A stretch of DNA of 64,000 nucleotides from Pontibacter liquoris (lineage in GTDB: Bacteria; Bacteroidota; Bacteroidia; Cytophagales; Hymenobacteraceae): NCBI RefSeq assembly GCF_022758235.1, contig NZ_JALEBG010000002.1, positions 620,001-684,000 of the forward strand, in the 5' to 3' direction. Both the position numbers and the translations under genes were made by a program. Below, piece by piece: positions 57,132 to 64,000 of this stretch (position 1 is the stretch's first letter; every line of letters begins with the position of its first letter). The notes below the pieces were generated by a model. The model was not told where the DNA came from, did no database searches, and saw only the letters and a program-made list of their open reading frames with translations.

Positions 57132-60053
57132 ATGAATTTTACAAGGCTGTCTTCCTTTATCAGGGACTACTTCATTGCTATCTTCTCTTTCCTGCTCATC
57201 TTTCTTTTAACGCTTTTCATTTACTCTGAAACTAAAAAGAAGGCCGAGGAGCGGAGCGCCAAGCTGTTCCATGTGCGGGCCGCCCAGGTAACCGAATCCA
57301 TTAATGCCCGGGTGCAGGATTATGTGCAGATACTGGTGGGAGCCCGTGCGCTCTTTATTTCATCCGACACCGTAGAACGCCGGGATTGGCAGGCCTACTA
57401 TAAAGGGCTGAACCTGGAGCAGAACTACCCCGGCATACAAGGCATTGGCTATACTTACTTTGTGCAGCCCAAGGAACTGAAGTCGTTTGAGCAGCGGATG
57501 CGGGCCGATGGCCTGGCCAATTTCAGTATTTATCCTGCCGACCCACGCAGCATTTACTCCGCCATTATTTACCTGGAGCCGCAGGACAGCCGCAACCAGA
57601 AAGCCATCGGGTACGACATGTTCAGCGAGCCCGTACGCCAGTCGGCCATGCGCATGGCCCGCGACACCCGGCAGCCGACGATGTCTAACAAAGTGCGCCT
57701 GGTGCAGGAAAATGGCAAAAACGAGCAGGCCGGGTTTCTGATCTACCTGCCGGTGTATAAGCATAAAAGTGAACCGGAGTCCATACAGCAGCGGCAGCAG
57801 CTTATAAAAGGCTTTGTATACAGCCCGTTCCGGGCCAAAGACCTGTTTGAATCCATTCTGGGGGATGATTACAACGACCTGGATATAGAGCTATACGACG
57901 GCAACAACTTAGGGAAAGAAAACCTGCTATTTAGTACCAGCTCCACGCTTTATGCCCTGCAGGCCCGCAAGCGGCAATATTACGAACTCAGCACCATCTC
58001 GATCGGCAATAATAACTGGCGCGTGTTTGTATCGAGCAAGCAGGCCTTCATCAGCTCGGCTGATGCCGACCTGCCTTATTTTATACTTTGGGGCGGCAGC
58101 ATTATCAGCTTGCTGATGTTCTTTATTGTCTGGTCGCTGTCCAACTCGCGGCGCTCCAACCGCCTGAAGCAAACCATTACAGACAATGCCACGGCCGCCC
58201 TGTTTATGATGGATGCGGACGGCTACTGTACCTTTATGAACCCGGCAGCCGAGGAAATGACGGGCTATCTGTTTGAGGAGATCCGGGCAAAGCCGCTGCA
58301 CGAGATGATCCACCACCACCACCCGGATGGGAGGCCTTACCCTACGGAGGAATGCCCGATTGACAGAGCCTTGCCTACCAACAACAGCATGCGCGCGCAC
58401 GAAGATGTGTTTATCCGCAAAGATGGTACTTTCTTTAACGTAACCGTAGCCGCCCGACCGATTATGGAGAATGGCGTGCCGACAGCTACCATTATTGAGG
58501 CGCGCGACATTACGGACGAGAAACGAGCCCAGCTGGCCATTATCGAAAGCGAGGCCCGCTTCCGGACCATGGCCGATAATGCTCCTGTTATGATCTGGGT
58601 GGGCGATACCTGGGGCGAATGCCTGTATGTGAACAGGCAATGGACAGAATTCTCCGGCTGTACGTTTGAAGAAAGCTTAAGCCTGGGCTGGCGGGCTGTG
58701 GTATCGGTAGAGGAAATGCAAAGCTATTCCGATGCCTTTAAGAACGCGATTGCGCATAAAGCACCCTTTAAAATAGAAATGCTCATGCGCCGCCATGATG
58801 GCGAGTGGCGCTGGGTGATGAATTCGGCCATGCCGCGCTTTGGCGGCGACGGCGAATTCTTAGGCTATATCGGCTCTGTGCTGGATATTACAGAGATCAA
58901 ACAGGCAGAGCAGAAAGTGAAGCAGAATGCAGAGCTGTTGCAGAAGCTATTCCTGGAAGTGCCGGCGCTGGTGGGCCTGGTGCGGGCATCGGATTACAAG
59001 TATGTGCTGGCCAACCCGGTTTACCGGCAGCTTTATGGCAACCGCCCGCTGGTGGGCAAAACCATTTACGAGGCCCATACGGAGATTGAAGGCGCAGGCT
59101 TTTTTGAAAAGCTCAATGAGGTATTTAAAACCGGGGTGCCTTTTAGCGGCCAGGAAGTGCATACCACCATCGATCGTTTGAGCACCGGCGAGCATACCGA
59201 AGCATATTTTAACTTGGTATACCAGCCTTTGCTGGATGCCAGCCAGAAAGTGGAGGCCGTGCTGGTGTTTGCCGTGGAGGTAACCGAGCTGGTAGCCGCC
59301 CGCCGAAAGCTGCTGCGCGCTAACGATGAGCTGAGCGAGAAAAACACGGAACTGCAGCGCATCAACAACGACCTGGATAACTTCGTCTACACCGCCTCGC
59401 ACGATCTGAAGTCGCCAATAGCCAACATGGAAGGGCTGATAACGCTGCTGCGCGACATACTGGAAGATAAGCTGGGTGCCGAAGACGGGCAGATCCTGCG
59501 GATGGTCGGCAGCTCGATCGATAAGCTGAAGCAGACCATTGCCGACCTGACCGAAATTACCAAAGTGCAGAAAGATCTGCAGTCGGAAGTGGAGCCGCTC
59601 TCGTTTGGAATGGTGCTCACAGACGTAAAAACCGATGTGGAGCGGATGGTGCAGGAGTCCGGCGCCCGTATTATCACCGATTTCCAGGTAGATACCATCC
59701 TGTATACGCGCAAGAACTTGCGCAGCATCCTTTATAACCTGGTCTCCAACGCCATCAAGTATAAATCGCCGGAGCGCACGCCCGAAGTATACCTGCGCAC
59801 TTACCAGCAGGATAACTACGTGGTGCTGGAAGTGGCCGACAACGGCCTGGGCATTAAAAAGCAGCAGCAGCACAAGCTCTTCAGCATGTTTAAGCGCCTG
59901 CACACCCACGTAGAAGGTACCGGCATCGGTCTCTACATTGTAAAGCGCATCATCGAGAACAACGGCGGCCGCATTGAGGTGGAAAGCGAACTGGGCAAAG
60001 GCACCACGTTTAAAACATACTTTAAACAGCAGCCCGAACCGGTGCAGGTATAA
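57132..60053 (+). CDS. Sensor histidine kinase with CHASE and three PAS domains
   Basis: 973 residues. A first helix lies at about 13-32, then a CHASE sensor domain in the periplasm (about 60-260; ALFISSDTVERRDWQAYYKG, then GIQGIGYTYFVQPKEL), a second helix (about 317-340), and three PAS segments (about 345-460, 470-595, 605-720). The HisKA box (YTASHDLKSPIANMEGL) has its phospho-His near residue 756, and the ATPase domain shows NLVSNAIKYKSPER, EVADNGLGIKK and GTGIGLYIVKRIIENNGG. No response regulator gene is adjacent, so it is an orphan kinase. The ligand is unknown. Confidence 0.92.
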   Translation: MNFTRLSSFIRDYFIAIFSFLLIFLLTLFIYSETKKKAEERSAKLFHVRAAQVTESINARVQDYVQILVGARALFISSDTVERRDWQAYYKGLNLEQNYPGIQGIGYTYFVQPKELKSFEQRMRADGLANFSIYPADPRSIYSAIIYLEPQDSRNQKAIGYDMFSEPVRQSAMRMARDTRQPTMSNKVRLVQENGKNEQAGFLIYLPVYKHKSEPESIQQRQQLIKGFVYSPFRAKDLFESILGDDYNDLDIELYDGNNLGKENLLFSTSSTLYALQARKRQYYELSTISIGNNNWRVFVSSKQAFISSADADLPYFILWGGSIISLLMFFIVWSLSNSRRSNRLKQTITDNATAALFMMDADGYCTFMNPAAEEMTGYLFEEIRAKPLHEMIHHHHPDGRPYPTEECPIDRALPTNNSMRAHEDVFIRKDGTFFNVTVAARPIMENGVPTATIIEARDITDEKRAQLAIIESEARFRTMADNAPVMIWVGDTWGECLYVNRQWTEFSGCTFEESLSLGWRAVVSVEEMQSYSDAFKNAIAHKAPFKIEMLMRRHDGEWRWVMNSAMPRFGGDGEFLGYIGSVLDITEIKQAEQKVKQNAELLQKLFLEVPALVGLVRASDYKYVLANPVYRQLYGNRPLVGKTIYEAHTEIEGAGFFEKLNEVFKTGVPFSGQEVHTTIDRLSTGEHTEAYFNLVYQPLLDASQKVEAVLVFAVEVTELVAARRKLLRANDELSEKNTELQRINNDLDNFVYTASHDLKSPIANMEGLITLLRDILEDKLGAEDGQILRMVGSSIDKLKQTIADLTEITKVQKDLQSEVEPLSFGMVLTDVKTDVERMVQESGARIITDFQVDTILYTRKNLRSILYNLVSNAIKYKSPERTPEVYLRTYQQDNYVVLEVADNGLGIKKQQQHKLFSMFKRLHTHVEGTGIGLYIVKRIIENNGGRIEVESELGKGTTFKTYFKQQPEPVQV

Positions 60054-60056
60054 ACT

Positions 60057-60077
60057 CCCGGGTATAAGCCCGGCGGG
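60057..60077 (+). terminator. Possible weak terminator of the kinase gene
   Basis: CCGGG and CCCGG flank TATAAG, followed by GGGTTTT. Short stem and short T run. Confidence 0.35.
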
Positions 60078-60257
60078 TTTTAAAGCCTGACGAGCATGCT
60101 CTCTGGTCCCGCCAAATTATCAAGCATCCGTATAAAAACTGACCTTTTCACGCCCGTTTTTTGTTCTGATTAGCTGCACTTACCCTATTCTGAAAGGCGC
60201 AGTTTTTCCTTTATTTTACCCAAACAACGCCTAACAAAAAACGACCAACGACAACGA

Positions 60258-61637
60258 ATGGCCAAGATAAAAACATCCTATTTCTGCCAGAACTGCGGCG
60301 CGCAATCCGCCAAATGGATCGGCAAATGCCCTGCCTGCGGCGAGTGGAACACCTATGTGGAAGAAGTAGTGCAGCGCGAGGAGGTAACCCCGACAACGGC
60401 CTGGAAAGTAGGCAGTAGCTCGGCGCAGGTGTCCAGCAAACCCAAGCCTATTGCCGATATTACTTACCGCGAAGAGCAGCGCATCCAGACCCAGGACCAG
60501 GAACTTAACCGCGTGCTGGGCGGCGGCATTGTGCCAGGCTCCATGGTGCTAATCGGCGGTGAGCCCGGCATTGGCAAAAGTACGCTGATGCTGCAGATTG
60601 CCCTGAGCCTGACCAGCCTGCGCGTGCTCTATGTGAGCGGCGAGGAAAGCGAGCAGCAGATTAAAATGCGGGCCGAGCGCCTGGTGGCCCAAACCTCCGA
60701 CTGCTTTATCCTGACGGAGACCGGTACCCAGAACATTTTCAAGCAGATAGAGCAGCTGCGCCCGCAGGTGCTGGTTATCGACTCGATCCAGACGCTGCAC
60801 TCCTCTTTTATAGAGGCTGGCGCGGGCAGTGTGAGCCAGGTGCGCGAGTGTACCGCCGAGCTGCTCAAGTTTGCCAAAGAGAGCGGCACGCCGGTATTCC
60901 TGATCGGCCACATCACCAAAGAGGGCAACCTGGCGGGCCCCAAGATCTTGGAGCACATGGTCGATACGGTACTCACCTTCGAAGGCGACCGCCACATGAC
61001 CTACCGCATCCTGCGCACCACTAAAAACCGCTTTGGCTCCACCTCGGAGCTGGGTATTTACGAAATGCTGGGCTCCGGCCTGCGCGAGGTGAGCAACCCT
61101 TCGGAGATCCTGATCTCGCAACGAGAAGATGCGTTTAGCGGCATAGCCATTGGCGGCACGCTGGAGGGCAACCGGCCGCTCCTGATCGAGGTGCAGAGCC
61201 TCGTAAGCCCGGCCACCTACGGCACCCCGCAGCGCACCAGCACCGGTTTTGATGCCAAGCGCCTGAACATGCTGCTGGCTGTGCTCGAAAAACGGGGCGG
61301 CTACCGCCTGGGCACGCAGGACGTGTTTCTGAACATTGCCGGCGGCCTGAAAGTGGAGGACCCCGCCCTGGACCTGGCCGTATGCGCCTCTATCCTTTCC
61401 TCGTTCGAGGAAATGCCGATCCCGTCTACGGCCTGTTTTGCAGCCGAAGTAGGCCTGGGAGGTGAGGTGCGCGCCGTAAACCGTGTAGAGAACCGCATCA
61501 CCGAAGCCGAAAAGCTGGGCTTCACTGATATCTATATTTCCAAGTATAACAAGAAAGGGATGGACCTGAGCAAGTTCTCCATCAACATACACGCGTTTGG
61601 CCGGTTAGAGGAGGTATTTACCAGCCTGTTCGGGTAA
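60258..61637 (+). CDS. radA: DNA repair protein RadA
   Basis: 459 residues, normal for RadA. The zinc finger uses C10, C13, C24 and C27 (CQNCGAQSAKWIGKCPACG). The RecA-like core has Walker A GEPGIGKST (101-109), the Walker B region VLVIDSIQTLHS, and the RadA-specific KNRFG (TTKNRFGSTSE). A C-terminal Lon-like domain (about 330-455; DVFLNIAGGLKVEDPALDLA, then ENRITEAEKLGFTDIYISK) completes it. RadA drives branch migration in recombinational repair. Its ATG follows a 204-base gap from the kinase gene. Confidence 0.96.
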   Translation: MAKIKTSYFCQNCGAQSAKWIGKCPACGEWNTYVEEVVQREEVTPTTAWKVGSSSAQVSSKPKPIADITYREEQRIQTQDQELNRVLGGGIVPGSMVLIGGEPGIGKSTLMLQIALSLTSLRVLYVSGEESEQQIKMRAERLVAQTSDCFILTETGTQNIFKQIEQLRPQVLVIDSIQTLHSSFIEAGAGSVSQVRECTAELLKFAKESGTPVFLIGHITKEGNLAGPKILEHMVDTVLTFEGDRHMTYRILRTTKNRFGSTSELGIYEMLGSGLREVSNPSEILISQREDAFSGIAIGGTLEGNRPLLIEVQSLVSPATYGTPQRTSTGFDAKRLNMLLAVLEKRGGYRLGTQDVFLNIAGGLKVEDPALDLAVCASILSSFEEMPIPSTACFAAEVGLGGEVRAVNRVENRITEAEKLGFTDIYISKYNKKGMDLSKFSINIHAFGRLEEVFTSLFG

Positions 61638-61702
61638 GCCCCCGGGGGCCGGGCAAAGCGCTCTGTACCGCCTTTGTACTAAGGTTTATAAACCAGTAAG
61701 TA

Positions 61703-61737
61703 TAAAAAAAGACACCTGCAGGCGGGTGTCTTTTTTT
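61703..61737 (+). terminator. Terminator of radA
   Basis: AAAAAAAGACACC pairs with GGGTGTCTTTTTTT around TGCAGGC, with long T and A runs; effective in both directions. Confidence 0.9.
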
Positions 61738-61881
61738 ATGCCTGCCTTGGGCGTAATGTTTCCTGCTTAATAACCGTGGCCTGTTTTGCTGCGTATTTAA
61801 AATCTCCCCCCTCCGTATTTCTGCGGAGCGGGAAAGCAGGATTTTTTTAAGTGTTACATACCTTCTTTAACCAGCAAACTT

Positions 61882-63069
61882 ATGGCATTGATTCACAAAA
61901 AAGACATTGAGAAGCTTCTTCATGTACAGAACAGTACACAGAATGCCTTGTGTATCTCTATTTTCATCCCTACTCACCGCGCCGGCAAAGAAACCCTGAA
62001 CGGCCAGGACCACATTCTGTTTAAGAACAAGGTACGGGAGGCAAAAGCCCTGCTGGAACGGCACGATGTGCCGGAAACCGAAATAGAGCAATACCTGAAG
62101 CCTGCCGAAGAGCTGCTCAACGATACCAACTTCTGGCGCCACCAGGCCGAAGGACTGGCCGTGTTTATCACCAAAGGATTTGCTGCCCATTATACTCTGC
62201 CGTTCACGATGCCCGACGTCGTGTATGTGCTGAACCAGTTTTATTTTACGCCGCTGCTGCCGCTGCTGAGCCAGAACGGCCGCTTTTTTGTCCTATGCCT
62301 CAACCGCGACAAGGTCGGCTTTTATGAGGCTACGCTGGAGAAAATGCGCCCCATCGATATCAGTGGCTTTGCACCGGAGAGCCTGAGCAAGGCGCTTAGA
62401 TTCGATGTGCGCGGCAACGATCAGGACTTTACCACCAGCACCACCACTGTAAACGGTACGAATATTGTGCATGGGCCGGGCTCTACTAAAGGAGACGAAG
62501 AGCACGAGCGCGTGCGGGAGTTTGTGAACGAGCTGGACAATGGCTTGCAAACTATTCTGCATGATGCGCACGAGCCGCTGGTGCTGGCCGGGGTAGACCA
62601 CTACTGCGCTCTTTACCGCAAGTTTAGCAAGTATAAGAACATTGTGCCGCAGAACGTGCCCGTAGATGAGAATGCCGACCTGAATAACACGCAGGCCCTA
62701 CATGAAAAGGCCCTGGCCCTGGTAAAGCCGCTGATGCAGCAGAACCATATCGACTCGTTGGATCGCTACCAGAACGTGGCCGGCACCGGGGTGACTTCCG
62801 AAGATATTGCTACCGTGGCTGCCGAGGCTGTGCATGGCCGGGTCGATACCTTGTTCATTGCGCCGGGCCAGCCGGTGTGGGGTACCTACAACAGCGTCGC
62901 TGCCGTGGCCGAGATTCATGACGAGTACCAGCGCGGCGATGATGATCTGGTAAACCTGGCAGCCGTGAAAACGCTTTCGCAGGGAGGGAAGGTGTTTGTC
63001 AGCAACTACAACGGCATGGGCGAAGTAAGCGACAACGGCACCAACGTAAAGGCGCTTTTCAGGTACTAA
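61882..63069 (+). CDS. baeRF family 7 (bacterial archaeo-eukaryotic release-factor-like) protein
   Basis: 395 residues, cytoplasmic. The fold pattern matches the baeRF7 group: CISIFIPTHRAGKETLNGQD near residue 25, then FFVLCLNRDKVGFYEATLEK, PLVLAGVDHYCALYRKFSKY and a C-terminal block ending ALAEAVHG-like/VDTLFIAPGQPVWG and VNLAAVKTLSQGGKVFV. These are eRF1/Pelota-like domains in bacteria, proposed to act on ribosomes in stress, without experimental proof. The GGQ loop is absent, so peptide release is not expected. The start is the ATG at 61882; the gene is monocistronic. Confidence 0.85.
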   Translation: MALIHKKDIEKLLHVQNSTQNALCISIFIPTHRAGKETLNGQDHILFKNKVREAKALLERHDVPETEIEQYLKPAEELLNDTNFWRHQAEGLAVFITKGFAAHYTLPFTMPDVVYVLNQFYFTPLLPLLSQNGRFFVLCLNRDKVGFYEATLEKMRPIDISGFAPESLSKALRFDVRGNDQDFTTSTTTVNGTNIVHGPGSTKGDEEHERVREFVNELDNGLQTILHDAHEPLVLAGVDHYCALYRKFSKYKNIVPQNVPVDENADLNNTQALHEKALALVKPLMQQNHIDSLDRYQNVAGTGVTSEDIATVAAEAVHGRVDTLFIAPGQPVWGTYNSVAAVAEIHDEYQRGDDDLVNLAAVKTLSQGGKVFVSNYNGMGEVSDNGTNVKALFRY

Positions 63070-63114
63070 ACCGGTAGGGTTTTGCCCTTTTATACTTAAA
63101 CATGTACATTAGTG

Positions 63115-63141
63115 GAGGCAGCCTGTGTGGCTGCCTCTTTG
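63115..63141 (+). terminator. Terminator of the baeRF7 gene
   Basis: GAGGCAGCC (63115-63123) pairs with GGCTGCCTC (63129-63137), followed by TTT. It lies 45 bases after the stop. Confidence 0.75.
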
Positions 63142-63187
63142 CTTTCCGGTTAGAGAGCTCTTTAGCCGCGTTTGTTCCCTATACTTC

Positions 63188-64000
63188 ATGCCGCACCTCA
63201 CTGACGGGCTTAACTTTATTTCGAAACTCACGCCCCTGCGGGTGCTCAATGCGCTGCAGGTGGTGGGCAGTTATGTGCTCTCCAAGACAACGGGTAGGGC
63301 CAGGCACTGGGGGCATCCCATTAGTATCTCGCTGGAACCCACCACCTCCTGCAACCTGCGCTGCCCCGAGTGCCCTAGTGGCCTTCGATCCTTTACCCGC
63401 CCCACGGGCATGCTGGAGGCAGCGCTTTTCCGCCAGACAATCGATCAGTTGCACCGCCGTCTGCTATACCTCATATTTTACTTCCAGGGCGAGCCTTACC
63501 TGCACCGGCATTTTCTGGAGCTGGTTGCCTATGCCTCGGCAAAAGGCCTTTATACAGCCACTTCCACCAATGCCCATTACCTGGATGATGACACAGCCCG
63601 CCGCACGGTGGTCTCCGGCCTGGATCGCCTGATCATCTCCATCGACGGCACCACGCAGGAAACGTACGCGGCTTACCGGGTGGGCGGCAAGCTGGCGAAA
63701 GTGCTGGAGGGTACCCGCAATGTGGTGAAATGGAAAAAAATGCTGAAATCGAAAACACCGCACATCATGTTTCAGTTTTTGGTAGTGCGGCCTAACGAGC
63801 ACCAGTTGGATGACGTACAGCAACTGGCACAGGAGTTGGGTGTGGATGAGGTAGTATTTAAAACGGCACAGATCTATGATTATGCCCAAGGTTCTCCGCT
63901 TATCCCCACCATCGACTATTATTCGCGGTACCGCAACGAGGGCAATGGCCGCTACTCGGTTAAGAATAAGCTGCTCAACCACTGCTGGAAAATGTGGCAC
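63188..64000 (+). CDS. Radical SAM protein, N-terminal 271 residues (3' end outside window)
   Basis: The frame runs from the ATG at 63188 to the last base without a stop. The radical SAM cluster motif CxxxCxxC is ISLEPTTSCNLRCPECPSG (about residues 40-58), followed by FYFQGEPYLHRHFLELV and LIISIDGTTQETYAAYR, patterns of the radical SAM/SPASM group. The C-terminal auxiliary cluster region is cut off. Such enzymes use SAM and an iron-sulfur cluster for radical chemistry, often on peptides or sugars. The substrate cannot be told, and no partner peptide gene is seen upstream. The TATACTTC word lies 8 bases before the start. Confidence 0.85.
   Translation, partial: MPHLTDGLNFISKLTPLRVLNALQVVGSYVLSKTTGRARHWGHPISISLEPTTSCNLRCPECPSGLRSFTRPTGMLEAALFRQTIDQLHRRLLYLIFYFQGEPYLHRHFLELVAYASAKGLYTATSTNAHYLDDDTARRTVVSGLDRLIISIDGTTQETYAAYRVGGKLAKVLEGTRNVVKWKKMLKSKTPHIMFQFLVVRPNEHQLDDVQQLAQELGVDEVVFKTAQIYDYAQGSPLIPTIDYYSRYRNEGNGRYSVKNKLLNHCWKMWH

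Noticed and set aside
63102-63632. 176-codon + strand frame at the right end
   Set aside because: Cys/Arg-rich, out of frame with the radical SAM gene that starts at 63188 and carries CxxxCxxC.
1-64000. CRISPR arrays, tRNA or rRNA genes, prophage or intact insertion sequences
   Set aside because: None recognised: no regular 30-bp spaced repeats, no cloverleaf seen, no transposase or phage structural gene.

Overview
The window looks like a piece of chromosome from a moderately GC-rich Bacteroidota, most likely a Cytophagales member of the Hymenobacteraceae (Pontibacter-like). The reasons are: type IX secretion (T9SS) sorting domains with PorP/SprF partners, a PorE-like OmpA protein, Bacteroidota-type promoter boxes (TTTG / TAnnTTTG), almost no Shine-Dalgarno sites, and families typical of the phylum (DUF3667, DUF6970, DUF4159, M56 BlaR1-like, baeRF7). 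No tRNA, rRNA, CRISPR array, prophage or intact insertion sequence was recognised. Genus assignment is inference.

Left part, 1-15.1 kb (+ strand): the 3' end of an AsmA-like gene, then a surface and gliding-type locus. It holds a T9SS type A cargo with Ig-like modules (1021-2922), two giant type B cargo proteins (3284-6871 and 8322-11981), each overlapping its own PorP/SprF gene by 1-4 bases, and a TPR/PD40/CRD/OmpA protein of PorE architecture (13082-15064). Together they look like repeat-built adhesins plus their outer-membrane partners and a cell-wall anchor.

15.1-28.8 kb (- strand): a MoxR cluster (MoxR ATPase, DUF58, BatA-like, DUF4175-like, large membrane protein) with DUF4159, preceded by a TldE/TldD metalloprotease pair and an RlpA-SPOR protein. 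The non-coding stretches here are full of small repeats.

28.8-49.7 kb: mostly - strand housekeeping and envelope genes: DUF72, a SpoIIAA-like protein, two paralogous secreted carboxypeptidase-regulatory-domain proteins, an inactive/active M16 peptidase pair, DUF3667-dgt, a T9SS matrixin-like protease, BlaI/BlaR1-like regulators with two clear operator dyads, an M50-CBS protease, ArfB, DinB, a DUF6970 lipoprotein, diacylglycerol kinase, MsrB, a PhnA-like protein and an orphan ABC ATPase.

49.7-64 kb: SDR, TerC, a small AT-rich island (DUF4180 and GIY-YIG/DUF4357), fumC, a four-helix membrane protein, an Mpo1-like protein; then on the + strand an orphan CHASE-PAS histidine kinase, radA, baeRF7 and a radical SAM gene cut by the window end.

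The signals least explained by genes are repeats. The word TATACTT/AAGTATA occurs at about 2.5 per kb in both coding and non-coding DNA. There are 7-bp-period micro-arrays at gene edges, three pairs of about 83-109-bp structured intergenic repeats, and a CCCCCTT/AAGGGGG hairpin family that includes an inverted pair between the two tld genes.
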